NCBI GenBank assembly: GCA_035582835.1
Contig: JAYKAV010003094.1
Location: forward strand, 395,518 to 459,517
Direction of reading: 5' to 3'
Length of the DNA stretch: 64,000 nucleotides
From: Phoebastria nigripes
Taxonomy: Eukaryota; Chordata; Aves; Procellariiformes; Diomedeidae
Position numbers and translations under genes: made by a program. The notes beneath the pieces are model-generated. The model did not search any database. It was not told the origin of the DNA and saw only the letters and a program-made list of their open reading frames with translations. Below, piece by piece: positions 1-12,588 of this stretch (its first letter is position 1; each line of letters opens with the position of its first letter).

Positions 1-693
1 TTAAGTTCTTATCTCTGAGGCAATTGAATGTTCAAGGACAGGTAGGCATGAGAGAATGTACCAGGGACAAATCTTGACAGTTTATTTAACAAAATATTAA
101 GTATGCAGAAATTACTCAAAAAGAATAAAGGAATGGTGAGAAAGAGTGAAACAAAGTATCAGTCTCGCATGTTTTGCGCGCCCTTTAACTTGTGTTTACA
201 TTAGGAAGCAGAAGGGACATACGTGCTTTTGGTAATCTCTTGTACTGTTTTTTGCATTAATTTAAAAGTTTGATTTCCTATATTTATTACTACTGCAACT
301 GAGCAGTTTCACCCATAGATTCTATAGGAAGTAGTATAACCAAGATCTCAGTAGAAATGCAAGAGAAATCCTACATGTCTTAGATGTTAAGGGTAATACT
401 GACTGCTGAAAATCAGGTTAATTTTCTACTTCAACCAAAAAAGAATCCATCAGTTTTCATTATGGGCATTTGATTGCAATTTAGAAGAATCAGGCTTAAA
501 ATCTGTAAGCATGAGATACCTTTTTATGATTTCTGCATAAAAACTGGTCAATACAATATGAAAGTAAGGAGTAGGGTNTCATTATTTAGCCATTTTGCAA
601 AAGCAAACAGATCTAGCCTTTTAAATATGCTTGTAATCTTCAGAGTTAGAAACAAATAGCTAAATACATCTCCCACACTGTTGTACGTAATAC
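1..693 (-). other. WDR17 intron downstream of coding exon 19 (partial)
   Basis: AT-rich intronic sequence continuing out of the window. One isolated ambiguous base at 578. I see no exon, repeat or RNA gene in it. Confidence 0.7.
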
Positions 694-826
694 CTGTGCA
701 ACAAGCAGAGCCTCTTTAAGCTGGCCTCTTGAAGTAAAGAAAGAAACTAGTTTCTTCACATCTCCGATAGCTATACAGTATGGGATGACATCATCATTTT
801 CTTCCTGAATTAACTGATCAGCTCTC
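694..826 (-). CDS. WDR17: WDR17 coding exon 19 (residues 867-911)
   Basis: 133 bp, phase 2 to phase 0. It encodes RADQLIQEENDDVIPYCIAI, then GDVKKLVSFFTSRGQLKEAL and LVAQ. Solenoid helices again (GDVKKLV and GQLKEALLVAQ are TPR-like hairpins). Acceptor TTTAATTAG, donor gtatta, a moderate site. Later exons, roughly 400 residues, are left of the window. Confidence 0.95.
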
Positions 827-1224
827 CTAATTAAACAAATGAATACATAAACAAGAAAGATCTACATATATAATTGATCACTAAACTTATCTCTATGGTA
901 TAGGTGTTAGCTGAAGCCATATAAAGTTCACTGAAACCCATTTGCCTTTCCAGACCTCAGAAGACTTGCAAACTGTGGATACTGCACTAAAGTGTTTCCA
1001 GTTAAACTTGCAATTTATGCTCAACCCTTTAACCTGATTCCTGTACACAAAATTGTTACTGATATCCTCCACAGTTCCATCCCAAAGCTTACTGAACAAA
1101 AAGTAACATCATTAGAATGCTCTAACACAAAAGCCAAGTACAACTGATATTAGTATCCATCCTTCCTACTTGTCTGTGTCCTTTTATGGACAGAAGCTAC
1201 AATTCAGCATCATATTTTTATTAC
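827..1224 (-). other. WDR17 intron between coding exons 18 and 19
   Basis: 398 bp, unremarkable AT-rich sequence; nothing recognised. Confidence 0.8.
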
Positions 1225-1289
1225 CTTTGCATTAACTTCCTCCAATATTTCATCGATACACCAGGTGCAACTGAGAGAGCTTTGTCCCA
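1225..1289 (-). CDS. WDR17: WDR17 coding exon 18 (residues 846-867)
   Basis: 65 bp, phase 0 to phase 2. It encodes WDKALSVAPGVSMKYWRKLM then Q and a split Arg. It continues the WDKAL helix typical of alpha-solenoid scaffolds. Acceptor TTCTTCTAG, donor gtaata. Confidence 0.96.
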
Positions 1290-1573
1290 CTAGAAGAAAG
1301 CAGCAATACATTTAACCTGATCATTTTATTTTGAGAAACAGCTGTATTTTTAACTAGTTTCATGTTTCTTCCATTAAAAATAAAGTTGTCAAGAGGTTAC
1401 ATAAAGAATGAGGTATGTATTAGACTGCATATGTTAAAAATAATACAATTGGAGTAAGATTACGCTTTTCTGGACTTCTGACCCATTTTATGGCTACCCC
1501 ATCTTTGCTAGGGTAGCTGGTTTTCAGAAACCTTCATATTTTACTGTTCTTCAATACTATTCTGATATTTTAC

Positions 1574-1729
1574 CTCTCCAAGTTCTACCATTAGTTCACA
1601 ATATCGCTGAATTTGTCCTAATCTTAAATGTATTTCTGCAGCTTCTTTAAGCCTCTCCTCTTTGCTTGGTGCACCAATACCACCTCCAAACTTGGACATT
1701 TTTACTGTTGTCAGTTCTTGTGCCTTGGA
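1574..1729 (-). CDS. WDR17: WDR17 coding exon 17 (residues 794-845)
   Basis: 156 bp, phase 0 at both ends. It encodes SKAQELTTVKMSKFGGGIGA, then PSKEERLKEAAEIHLRLGQI and QRYCELMVELGE. The repeated amphipathic helices are the beginning of a TPR-like solenoid of the kind found C-terminal to propellers in IFT and coatomer-like proteins (family knowledge). Acceptor TCCCCTCAG, donor gtaaaa. Confidence 0.97.
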
Positions 1730-2350
1730 CTGAGGGGAAAAAAAAAAAGTTAAAAAAGTTAAAAAAAAACAAGTACAGTTTTCTGTGATGAAAACAAGTT
1801 TTCTTAAGAATGAACTAGTGTCAAACATTAGAATGGAATATAAAGGTTATCATTTAAGAAAAAAAATCCTTTTGACAAAAGGCTAATTGGAAGAGATTAC
1901 AATGAGATTACAGTGAACTATTTATATTGTTAAAGTAACTGTGTTAGTGTTTTGTTGTACACATACATTTTCCTCGATTATTTTCCTTTAATCTCTTTTA
2001 TATATTTTTTTTTATTCTCAACCATTTTCTCATATGTAATAGTAATTCACCCAGATGTCCATCATAAAAATCTTGATATTTTTGAGATTTCAAAAAATAT
2101 TTGTGAACATAAGCCACACAGAGCCGGAAATTGTACTTATTACGATTATAATGATGTCCAAATAGAGAAAGAATAAAGACAGTAGGCTCAACCTGTGTTC
2201 TAATTTGTCATACCCCATTAACCTTATGACCAATAAATGATTTATATTCCCAACCACTGCAATTTTTATATAAGTTGAAGATATAGGACTAACTAAATTT
2301 CTCCATCTGGCAGAGTTTAAAAAGCAAATTGAAAAAGGATCACATTTAAC

Positions 2351-2409
<59 letters not shown>

Positions 2410-3568
2410 AGTTTCACTACACATTTCAAGAATTCTCAGTTTAACTCTACCATCAATGCACGTGAGACAGCGTTTGGCTATTCATGGCTTTACAATACCA
2501 TATATGGAGGTTGAAGAATGAACTTTGAACATTCTTCACCAAAGTAAACTGCAATGTAGACCAATGGCAGCTGCTGAGTCAAGAATTAATTTCTTCTTCT
2601 CAGGCTAACTGGCTGAGAAAACTGGTTTTTGGACACATGGACACACACACACGCACAGCTTCATAGAATTAGCAGAGCAGCTGCTATTATTACAGTTAAC
2701 ATCACCAATAAAAAACTTCCATCACTTAAGAGTCATAAGGTATATAGGACACTCTTTAAGAGTCTGTAATTTTGCAAAAAAGACAGCCTGCAACAGCAAA
2801 CAACAGGTGATACCTGGCAGGTATTTAGCCCTGGGGGTGGCAAGCGGGGAGTTATGCATTTCCTGATCCATACCAATAGATATCTTCCCTCTATTTCCAA
2901 TCCAGTCATTAGAGTATGGGATTATTTAGTATCCGTAAGAAGTCCCTGACAGAACCACATATCCCCATATTCTGCACAAATTGTGTATCTGGTTGCATAT
3001 TCATATATGCAGCTACAAATAAATTTGTACTTGAATTTCACATTCACATCTGAGTCACTCTTCAGCTGCCTATCTGTATTAATGACAGGTTCTTGTTTTT
3101 CCACTCCTTCTTCCAGACAGCTACAGAGCATATTTCTGCTGACTCCTCCATTTTCAGACATGCATTCCCCTGTCCCTGCATCTGAACATAACTACAAATT
3201 TCATGTTTATACAACCAAATAATTTGACTTTACTGAATATAAAAGTACAGTATATGTAATAAGGGAGACAAACTCACTTCATAGCTCAAGCTGTAGTGAT
3301 GCTTGCTTTGCAGTTTCTTTTCATTATTTTGAAAACTGCTTTTCTAGTTAATAACCTAGCATTTTAACACTGAGTATGCATGAAGTCATGCAGACTTAGC
3401 TAGATGCTATTGTTCTAACAGACTAGTATTGCACAGAGAACTGATACTGCACAAATATCAGGACGTGAAATTGTGACCCTTTTGTAAAGCATTAAATGTT
3501 ATTTTTAGAGAGTGAAATACTATAATGGATTAACAACCATTTTCACATATCGTTTATGCTTCACTTAC
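1730..3568 (-). other. WDR17 intron between coding exons 16 and 17
   Basis: 1839 bp. Contains a pure poly(A) run of 54 nt (2354-2407, plus strand) and a short ACACAC stretch near 2640. Nothing else recognised. Confidence 0.8.
2354..2407 (+). repeat. Poly(A) homopolymer, 54 nt
   Basis: Uninterrupted A54 on the plus strand. Avian CR1 elements do not end in poly(A), so this is either a simple repeat or the tail of an old retrocopied sequence; the preceding sequence shows nothing recognisable. Confidence 0.9.
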
Positions 3569-3694
3569 CATTCTAAATCTAATGAGATGTTTCATATGCA
3601 TAATTCCTTTGCAGTAGTTTTGTGGAAGCAAACTGTCATCCTGTCCTTTTATTACAGCAACTAAATCCCATAAATTTTTGCTGCCTCCTGGAGG
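3569..3694 (-). CDS. WDR17: WDR17 coding exon 16 (residues 752-793)
   Basis: 126 bp, phase 0 at both ends. It encodes PPGGSKNLWDLVAVIKGQDD, then SLLPQNYCKGIMHMKHLIRF and RM. Conserved bridge into the alpha-solenoid. Acceptor AATTTTAG, donor gtaagt. An intact phase-0 cassette, so skipping it would keep the reading frame. Confidence 0.95.
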
Positions 3695-5420
3695 CTAAAA
3701 TTATTAGGGAAGAAGAGAGTTGTATTACAGTAATGTTCAAGAGACAAATTAAACTTATAAAGACATTGAAAAACATTTGTCAGTCAATTCCAAGAAATAC
3801 AATTTCAGACCATTTCAATATTAGAAGCTTTACTATGTAGACATGAATTAGTTCAAGATACAACTCCTTCAATTTTCTTGAAGGCTGTGAAGGTACAGCA
3901 AGACCCATGAACGTAAGTATTTGATTATGTGTGGACATAGTTGAGGGCTCGCCATTAGAGTTTTCCCTTTTGCTCCCAAAGGAACACAAGCTATCTGGTG
4001 GCTACTGCTGGCATAAAACAACATTCAACTGCTGGGATGCAGGACCTGCCCCAGTAGCTGTTTTCTGTAAAGCAAAGGTGTGGGCCAGGTAAAAAACAAC
4101 TTCAAGGCTCGACTGCCACAATCAGGTTTACTACCGTAATATTAAATCTTANAATAGACACACATGGTATAACTGTATATGCACAAAATCTTGCAGGCCA
4201 TTAAGGCTTTTTTTTTTTTTTTAAAAATAAATTTTAAGCATTTTTACTGGTCTAACATTTGAATCGATCCTTCTGTAGAACTAGGACAATGGTTTAACTT
4301 TCAATGAGGTCTAGAAGACAGTGAGTAATTAAACGCTTAAANNNNNNNNNNNNNNNNNNNNNNNNNNNNNNNNNNNNNNNNNNNNNNNNNNNNNNNNNNN
4401 NNNNNNNNNNNNNNNNNNNNNNNNNNAAAAAAAAAAGAGACTATTTCTCTTTTTTCAGTCCCTTAAAGCTCTTAACTTGACTCCCCATAGTTTAAGCACA
4501 ACACTTTATTTTCTGGATTCAAAAAGCACTGAACACAGCTGATCAAAAAAAGTTTTTGTTCTTGGAAAATTCTAATATTCTTATAACAGTTTTACTCTTG
4601 AATCAACATGGGACATCAAAATGTATAACTTCTGTAAAATAAGGAATTCCATAAAAATATGTTTTTAATAAAACAGGAAATTTCAAGATTTGTAATTGAG
4701 AAAGATTGTTTCAGCATTTCTAAATCATACACTTCAATTTAGCTATAAATCAAAACAATTATTTTGGATGAACTAGGTCTTTGTAGGTCAGTGTACTGAC
4801 TTAAACTACAACAGTGCTTGACACAAGCTGTAGTTCCAGGTCATTTTCGTCCTTGTTCTACCTCAAGTTCAGCTCCTATGCAGATAAGCACTCAATTGCA
4901 CAGAGAGGCTGTGGTGATTTATAGGAAATATTACTGTGCAATGGAGCAAAGGCAAGAGATGGATACTGGGGCATGGGTCATCCAGATCTACAGCTCCTTG
5001 AAGGTAATACAGCAGTTTTGGCACAGACACTTGAGCAGTTCAAACCTTATCTGTAATGAGGGTGTCCCTTTGATGGATTAAAATTAAAAACTCCAGTGTA
5101 GTTTGATAAAACGCATCTTTTCATTTTCTTCAATAGAAAATTCTTGTCAAATCAAACTTTTCCTGTGGAAAGTTAAATTATCCCACCTATTTCACTTTGT
5201 GAAAAATTGGTGTTCACAACTGACAAACAATTCAGTCATGGACATTTTTACATGCAGAACTGTTAAGAAACAGAATTGATTTCTGCGTATTTTCTGAGCA
5301 CCCTTTAAGAAAGAGAGAAAAAAAAATGGTAGAAAAGAAAGAAGTTTCAGTTTTGGAGATTGACTTCAGAAGAGAAAGTCACGCACACTGACAACATCCT
5401 TAAGTTTGCAGAATACTTAC
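3695..5420 (-). other. WDR17 intron between coding exons 15 and 16, with assembly gap
   Basis: 1726 bp including 85 Ns (4342-4426) and an isolated N at 4152. A T-rich run near 4210 and A-run right of the gap suggest the gap falls in a homopolymer. No exon or repeat family recognised. Confidence 0.8.
4342..4426. other. Assembly gap (85 N)
   Basis: Run of N flanked on the right by poly(A). Confidence 0.99.
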
Positions 5421-5551
5421 TGAAAAACATTCTGAAAACCACCTTAGTTTTTTTCCCTGAGGGTTTCCTGTCAATTTTTCCACTTCTTGTTTAATATCCC
5501 TGGAAACTTTACCACACAGCAAAGGAGGAGCACCAGATTCCACAGCGCGAT
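5421..5551 (-). CDS. WDR17: WDR17 coding exon 15 (residues 708-751)
   Basis: 131 bp, phase 1 to phase 0. It encodes RAVESGAPPLLCGKVSRDIK, then QEVEKLTGNPQGKKLRWFSE and CFS. Linker after the propellers with a charged helix. Acceptor GTGTGTTAG, donor gtaagt. It is more diverged from the mammalian protein at its start than neighbouring exons. Confidence 0.94.
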
Positions 5552-5671
5552 CTAACACACACAAAGATTTATACGTGAAAATTTAAAAAAACAAGAAAAA
5601 AGGAGGGGGGGGAGGAGGGAAGTATAGTAACATACAGAAAATTAAAACAACGTTATATACAATTTACTTAC

Positions 5672-5821
5672 CTGTATTACCGATAATCTCATCCCAACAT
5701 CTATCTGCTAAGATATTTATTTGTAGAGGGTTTATAAGAGGTGTCAGTGACCACAGTCTCACAGTGGAGTCACGAGAGCAAGATGCCATAGTAAATGGAC
5801 GACTAGGATGACATGTTAATC
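5672..5821 (-). CDS. WDR17: WDR17 coding exon 14 (residues 658-708)
   Basis: 150 bp, phase 1 to phase 1, between two very short introns (138 and 120 bp). It encodes LTCHPSRPFTMASCSRDSTV, then RLWSLTPLINPLQINILADR and CWDEIIGNT. It is the last recognisable WD blade (VRLWS) and the start of the linker to the helical half. Acceptor CTCTACTAG, donor gtaagt. Confidence 0.96.
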
Positions 5822-5959
5822 CTAGTAGAGAGGACATTTAAAAATGTAGTCAAGTAATTATGTTTATCTAATAACCAGTTTGATTAAATTATTTTATAAA
5901 TTTTAAAAATTTTAAAATGCATTTCAATACAGAAATAAAACAAAATTTAAAAATATTAC

Positions 5960-6162
5960 CATATACATCTGCACCATGATCATAAACCGTGTCCAAACAT
6001 GTTCCATCTCTTGTGTCCCAGACTCGAATTGTATAGTCCCAACTGCCGGATATTAGAAGGTAAGGAATTTCAGGATTCCACATCAGTCCCCGTACTGGAG
6101 CTGTATGTCCACTAAGAACATTTATACAGGCATCCTGTGTATAATCCCATATTCGAACAGTA
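5960..6162 (-). CDS. WDR17: WDR17 coding exon 13 (residues 590-658)
   Basis: 203 bp, phase 2 to phase 1. It encodes TVRIWDYTQDACINVLSGHT, then APVRGLMWNPEIPYLLISGS, WDYTIRVWDTRDGTCLDTVY and DHGADVY. Two canonical WD dipeptides (RIWD, RVWD) and a GH. Acceptor TTTCAG, donor gtaata. Confidence 0.97.
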
Positions 6163-9100
6163 CTGAAACAGGATAAGACAGACCTATGGCATCAAATCAC
6201 CTACTGAAATATGATTATCTCTCCACTTCAGCAATATTCTAAGCTTCAAATTTATCATAATATTTATTTTCAATATGTTTATAGAAGTTGTAATAGGAGA
6301 GGTTGGAGCCAATACCCTTCATGTTTAGGATGGGGTAAAAAATACACCAAAGACAGTTCACCAGAGTAAGAAACTATTCCATCCACCGCATGGTCTTTCA
6401 AAATCTCACATGCGCCATTATCTTACATGTCAGTGAGAGAGAAGTTTGCCCATGTTCCCGCATGTATAATAAATTTGTCTGTTAGGACTCTCAAGGGGAA
6501 AAAATGAAAGAAAAACAAAGCAAAACTGTAAGATCTATCTTTCCTATGGCTATAACAGGCCTCTAACAGACCCAGGAAACGACAGATCTGTTAGTCTAAC
6601 CTCAGTTCCTGGAAAAATTATGGAGAAGATCATACTGGGTACTATTGAAAGGCATTTAAAGAGTAATGCAATCACCAGGCACAGCCAACATGGGTTCACA
6701 AAGGGAAAGTCCTGTTTAACTAATTTGATATCCTTCTATGATAAGGTCACCTGCCTAGTGGATGAAGGGAAGGTGGTAGATGTAGTTTTTCTGGATTTTA
6801 ATAAGGCTTTTGATACTGCCCCTCACAGCATCCTTCTGGACAACTTCTCCAACTGTGAGATGAGCAGGTTCACTGTGCACTGGGTGAAGAACTGGCTGAA
6901 CGGCAGGGCTCAAAGGGTTGTAGTGAATGGAGCTATATCTGGCTGGCAACCTGTCACCAGTGGTGTTCCTCAGGTTCAATTCTACGGCCAGTTCTGTTCA
7001 ATATATTTATCAATTATCTAGATGCAGGAGTTGAATGCGTTACTAGCAATTTGGTGATGATACCAAACTGAGAGGTGCTGTTGACTCTCTCAAGGGACAA
7101 GAGGCCTTGCAGAGGGATCTAGATAGATTGGAGCATTGGGCAATGATTAATGGGATGAAATTTAACAAGTCCAAATGCCAGAATCTGCACCTGGGACAGA
7201 GTAATGCTGGGCACAAGTATAAATGGGGAGAGGAGTGGCTGGGGAGCCGCCCTGCAGAAAGGGATCTGGGGGTGCTGGTCGACAGCAGGCTCAGTATGAG
7301 TCAGCAGTGTGCCCTGGCAGCCAAGAGGGCAAACTGCATCCTGGGGTGCATGAAACACAGCATAACCAGCCGGTCAAAAGAGGTGATTATCCTGCTGTAT
7401 TTAATCCTGCTGCATTAGCGTGGCCTCACCTCGAGTGCTATGTGCAGTTCTGGGCCCCACTATTCAAGAAGGATGTTAGGTCCTTGAATGCATCCAGAGG
7501 AGGGCAACAGAGCTGGTGAAAGGGCTGGAAGGCATGTCCTATGAGGAGTAGCTAAGGACTTTGGTTTTGTCTAGTTTGGAGAAAAAGAGGCTGAGGGGCG
7601 ACCTCATTGCTCTCTACAGCTTCCTGAGGAGGGGAAGTGGAGAGGGAGGTGCTGATCTCTTCTCCCTGGTATCCAGTGATGGTTCAAAGCTGCGCCAGGG
7701 GAGGTTTAGACCTGGCATTACGAAGCATTTCTTTACCAAGAAGGTGGTCAAACACTGGAACAGGCTTCCTAGAGAGGCGGTCAATGCCCCAAGTCTGTCA
7801 GTGTTTAAGAGGCATTTGGACAATACCCTTAATAATTTGCTTTAACTTTTGGTCAGCCCTGAAGTGGTCAGGCAGTTGGACTAGATGATTGTGGGTCCCT
7901 TCAACAGAAATACTCTATTCTATTCTATTATCTTCTCTCCTTTGAGCACGGCATTTGTCACATGGCAGAAGTGGACACCACGCTATCTTAAACTGTGAAA
8001 CTCCCACCACAATTACACAAGTAATGAGGAAGAATTCATACCAGCTTTCTCACTATTTTTTTTTCTTCCCTTTTAACCAAGTAAGTTTCCAACATTTCCT
8101 TTTATTTTCAGTATTTGCTATCGCTGGGTACAGCTAATTGAGCAGACTACAGAATTAGGAAGTTAAAAGTTCAGTTTCTTGAAAAGATCATTGTAATTCT
8201 GACTAAATTTTATTACATTATTAAATATGTTACCAAAGCTCACCCATGGCAGCAAAGGCACCTATTACAGTTTCTCCAGTGCTGCCAAGGGGCCATTTGA
8301 TGGGCCTTGCGTCACAAAGTAGAATAGCTAGAAGGCCATTTTATATATTTACATATATATTGTCCTACAGCAATATGTGCTCACGTGTGACCCTTGCATA
8401 CTGTTCCTATGTACTGTATAAGCCTAGGTGCTAAACTGGTCATCTGAAATAGTTCCAAGTTTGACTATGAACAGGAGTGTTACCAAGTACAATAAACTCA
8501 AAAGACTGTTTACTTTCTGTGTTACCTGGGACTAAGTTATTCAACGATCCCCTTCCCTCAAAGTGAAAGTATGACTGTATTCTGGAAATCCCTCTGTAAT
8601 TAAGACTTATTACATAGCCATGATTGGTAATAAAACCAGAATATCTCATAATGACACTATGACAGAATTTTGGATTCACTACTTCTTGCTCATGTGAAAT
8701 AGAGAGGATTTAAACATAAAGTTTGTTGTCACGTTGGTTTCTTTCATGAATCATTACACTATGAACTAACAGATTTTGCTGCAAGCATAGACATCTAATG
8801 AATTATATTGGGGAAAGCAACAGAAGCCAATACTCCAAACTTGTGATCCTTTACAGAAATGTTTTGTATACTCTGCAGGGAAGTGGCTTAGAATCGTAAA
8901 AAAATCCTTCCTCCTGCTTACCATAGCCACTTGATTCATAGCCCTGATGCACTTTCCTTCAAAAAATGTCATCAAAACCAACAAAACAGATTCTCCGCAG
9001 ATTCTACTTAAAAATCTCCACAGATTCTACTCATTTGACATCTTTCTGAAGTATAATTAAGAGCAGGTCTTGCACCCATATCTTTAGACATAGTGTAAGA

Positions 9101-9411
9101 ATGTGGTATCCTCCCTTGTATCATTCCTGGGAATAACAGGTATCAGTCACTGACTCTACTCTTGGGAAAACATTTGGAAAGTTGCATTGTTACAGCAGTT
9201 GTGACAATTTTAGATAACTACCTTGCTGTCCAAATACTATATTAAGCTAACAGCAAAGCTACAGCCTGAATCTGAACAAGGCAGAGATTTAGATTATTAT
9301 ACTATTCACACAGTTTTTGAAGGTGCCAGCACCAGTACAACTAAAAATCTTAAGTTTCTCTAACAGTCCTGCTTGAGGTTTTAAGTCTTCTAATAGTTCA
9401 GAAATACACAC
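6163..9411 (-). other. WDR17 intron between coding exons 12 and 13
   Basis: 3249 bp, expanded by a 1.4-kb CR1 insertion antisense to the gene (6540-7930). The rest (7931-9411) is AT-rich with nothing recognised. Confidence 0.85.
6540..7930 (+). mobile_element. CR1 LINE fragment, 5'-truncated, RT pseudogene plus 3' end
   Basis: Non-LTR retrotransposon of the CR1 clade. Translation in three frames gives reverse-transcriptase blocks in order: KIMEKIILGTIERHLK, the catalytic motif A VVFLDFNKAFDTAPHSILL, a GVPQ motif B, a YXDD-type motif C reading FGDDTKL (7050-7070), then the thumb region and the C-terminal EKKRLRGDLIALYSFLRR block. The frame is broken after about 7000 and again near 7420-7560, so it is inactive. 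The 3' end is a short run of degenerate TATTC units near 7915-7928. Inserted antisense in a WDR17 intron. No target-site duplication was identified, as is usual for CR1. Confidence 0.95.
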
Positions 9412-9576
9412 CCATCATCAGAGCCACTGCAGAGGATTCCTTCTCTCAGCGGAGACCACCGTACATGAAACACCTTTGCAGTATGCCCTGTAAAAACTTT
9501 CAGTGGCTGATCAGAGCTGGTTGCCAAGTAGTAAACACGAACGTTTTTATCCTCACAGCCAGTAGCTATCATATCT
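9412..9576 (-). CDS. WDR17: WDR17 coding exon 12 (residues 535-590)
   Basis: 165 bp, phase 2 to phase 2. It encodes DMIATGCEDKNVRVYYLATS, then PLKVFTGHTAKVFHVRWSPL and REGILCSGSDD with a split Gly. It contains a clear GH...WSP blade. The donor is GATGATGG followed by gtgtgta, chosen because the next exon supplies the T that completes Gly and continues TVRIWD. Confidence 0.95.
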
Positions 9577-10314
9577 CTGCAAAATAAAAATAATAAAATC
9601 CTCGGTCACTGGGATCATCAAAACTACTTTTTTAGCTTAAAAATAAATATGATGCATATTTTGCAATTTACTTTAAAAAATAGCTTATTTTTGCTCCTCC
9701 TTTGTCTCTTTATGATGTAATTATTGATAACCTAATTAAATATACTAAATCAGAAAAAAACCTGATAAAGATCCATTAGTTGCAACAGGGAATAGTGTTT
9801 GCACTACAGTCTGATCAAGCACCCAACACACAACTATTAATAGACTGAATTACTGTATAATTGTTTTTTGACAAAAAGTTCTCATGTTGTTTTAGGAATT
9901 ATCTGCAAAATTAACATATAATCACAGTGTATTTAGTTGCCTGCTATATCTTCAGCTTAGTAATCATTAAAAGGAAGCCAATCTAAACCCCCTTTTCCTG
10001 GTATTGAATGTCTGCTTTTTCCCCCCCCCATTATATATTTAGCCAGAGAATTTTTTTTTCTCCTATCAATATGAAAAGATCCTCCTTTGAAAGTTAAGTA
10101 GTCCTTGTCCTGCTCAACACATTAACATGCTGGGCAATGAAATACACTACTGGGAACATAGAGCTGCTACAGACATATCGTACTGTGAAACAGAAACAAT
10201 TTCAGTGCTCTAATATCACAGTAAATATCACATTCTAAATAACTTTGTGTTACTTTATTGGTAATCAATTTAAATAGTAAATACTATCAATTCTTCGGGT
10301 TAATTTTTACTTAC
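9577..10314 (-). other. WDR17 intron between coding exons 11 and 12
   Basis: 738 bp, AT-rich, with a C9 run near 10021; nothing else recognised. Confidence 0.8.
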
Positions 10315-10401
10315 TTGTTGTTTTGACTCCAATCACAGCCAAACACTGCAGCTGGATGTTTGTACTTGTGAAGAACCTTGCCATCGATGGTTCGAATAAT
10401 A
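10315..10401 (-). CDS. WDR17: WDR17 coding exon 11 (residues 506-535)
   Basis: 87 bp, phase 2 to phase 2. It encodes IIRTIDGKVLHKYKHPAAVF then GCDWSQNN and a split Lys. Continues the second propeller. Acceptor TGGTTTCAG, donor gtaagta. Confidence 0.95.
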
Positions 10402-11322
10402 CTGAAACCAATTACAATGTAATATTATGAGGAAAAAAGCATTCTGAATAGGCTATCCAAAGTCAAGTTTAATTCCGTGCAAATAAGCCAGATAGCAAGA
10501 AAATTATACAGAAAGAATATGAGAAATCCTTATTCCTACAGCCCCTCAACTGCAAGGCTAACTATATATTTCCCAGATATATACAAAACATTTAATTGGA
10601 TTTCAGTGTCCATGTTCCTTCAGTGGGGCTGTAAAGATGTCCACTGTGGTACCTCCTTCCCTGAAAGGATCCTCACAGCCCAAAATTTAAGTTGTAGCTA
10701 TGGCTTTAAGGTACAAGTAGATCTTTAGGGATTTAAAAAAAAAAAAAAAAAAAGTTGATTGATTGTTTTCTAAAATTCATGCTCGTGTTATGTTTGAGCT
10801 GTAATAACATGGGTAGCAAAGGAAAAGAATGAACAAGGATTTAAAAATGTACTGAAACATGATACATGCAGAATTGTTCTCAATGGGCATTTGCAAGTTT
10901 TACAAATAAACTATTATACTCCTGTAATAGTACAACTGCAATTACTTTGTTCTAAAATAGTGATTCCTAGTCCTTGAGATAACAAACTTAAAAAAAAATT
11001 CTAAAAATGAAGACAAGTAAAGTAGCTTTTGAAAAGCATCCTCCATATCTACAGATATGAAACCTAGAAGAATATTCTTGGCTAAATATAAAAATCAATA
11101 TTCAGTTTCACTATCAGAGTGTCTTAGACACTATTCCTTTTGTAAAATTTCCTTTATTTTTTTCTTAAAATCATGAAAAATATATTCTAACAGGGGATTA
11201 ATATAATCCAAGTTTTGGCCAGTAAGAACAGTTTTAAAATTAATCACTGATAGTACTGTCAAAGTTTACTGACTTGAGAAGTGCATTTAGCAATTTTTTT
11301 TTTTTCTTCCAATAACACTCAC
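10402..11322 (-). other. WDR17 intron between coding exons 10 and 11
   Basis: 921 bp, AT-rich with a poly(A) run near 10737-10753; nothing else recognised. Confidence 0.8.
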
Positions 11323-11405
11323 CAAAATCCATCACTGCTGCAGGTTGCTATTCTTTTGGAATCTTTATGACTCCAGGCAATGCAGAAGATTCCATTCTTT
11401 CCATG
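11323..11405 (-). CDS. WDR17: WDR17 coding exon 10 (residues 479-506)
   Basis: 83 bp, phase 0 to phase 2. It encodes HGKNGIFCIAWSHKDSKRIA then TCSSDGF and a split Cys. A typical WD outer-strand set (IFCIAW, RIATCSSDG). Donor gtgagt, acceptor TTTTTTGAAG. Confidence 0.94.
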
Positions 11406-12588
11406 CTTCAAAAAATGCAAAATACCTATCAATAAGAAATAATTCACCCCTTTTTCTCTCATTTATTGACTCATCTTTTTTATTTTATTCTCCTATGGGC
11501 TTCAGCCCTTTTCTCCCAGCAAAGTATACTGTACAAAAACACATTATAATGAGTCCCCAATATAGCTGGGATATTTGAGAATCCAAGTCCAAAAAATTGG
11601 GACTGAGGAGAGAGACAGTAAAACTGCCATACTCTCCAGGATCCAAGAGACAAAAGTGGGTCAAGTTGAAGAATGAGCAACCCATAACTATATGGACCTG
11701 AAGCTTGAATAAAGGTTAGCTGTTTGTTGGAATAACGAAGTTAGTGGGCATGAATAATTGTGGTATGTGAAAACTTAAGTGGGACGTGTATCAGGACAAG
11801 TGTTTGAGAAAAGACGTTTAGTAGTACAAGTGCAAATCTTCTGAGTGTTAGAACTCAGGAACTCCTGAATGTATGTACGAATATTTGTTTTCTGCCCGCC
11901 CTCCCTGCCCCCATCTCTGTCTTCTTAAAGAGCATCCTTTGTCCCCTGATGCAGATGCCACAGTTGTTATGCCTGTATAATCTGAAGATTACAGCTATAT
12001 ACTAAGAATACACAAAATAGTACAAAATAGAATACTACAACACAATATTAAATAGTCCCTTCTGCCAATAACAATTATGCTACTGTTTCAGGACTTGCAA
12101 ATGCCTGCATAGATTTCAGGTAATACAAGGCAAGATTCTAAACAAGGCACACTGTTTAGCGTGCTGCAAAATGGAGCTTTACTGGTCTAGACTTCAGGGA
12201 CTGAAATTTTTTTTCTGGACCTTATGTCTGAAAATACAGAATATCATTTTACATTTTGATACCCAGTTTAAAGTTTGTATGTCCATATACATTTACATAT
12301 TTAAGAAAGAATCAGCTATGCTTTTGCTGTGTATCACTACAGGACTGATCTTAAGATAATGGAGACCATCTGGTGCTTCATCATTCTCATGTCACAAACC
12401 CAGTCTGAGGAAGTAAAAATACTTCTGCCTCAGAGATAAACTGGCACCCACGTAATTTCTTCTATACATTTTTATATTATAGCACCTTGTAAAAACATGA
12501 ACTTTGACCCGTCTTTATTTATTGACACTAGAGGGAACGACTAACTTACATTTCATATAGACAAAAAAAAGATGTAATCTCATCTTAC
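11406..12588 (-). other. WDR17 intron between coding exons 9 and 10
   Basis: 1183 bp; no exon or repeat family recognised. Confidence 0.8.

Noticed and set aside
6620..7845. Reverse-transcriptase open frames as a host gene
   Set aside because: They are frame-shifted pieces of a CR1 LINE inserted antisense in a WDR17 intron.
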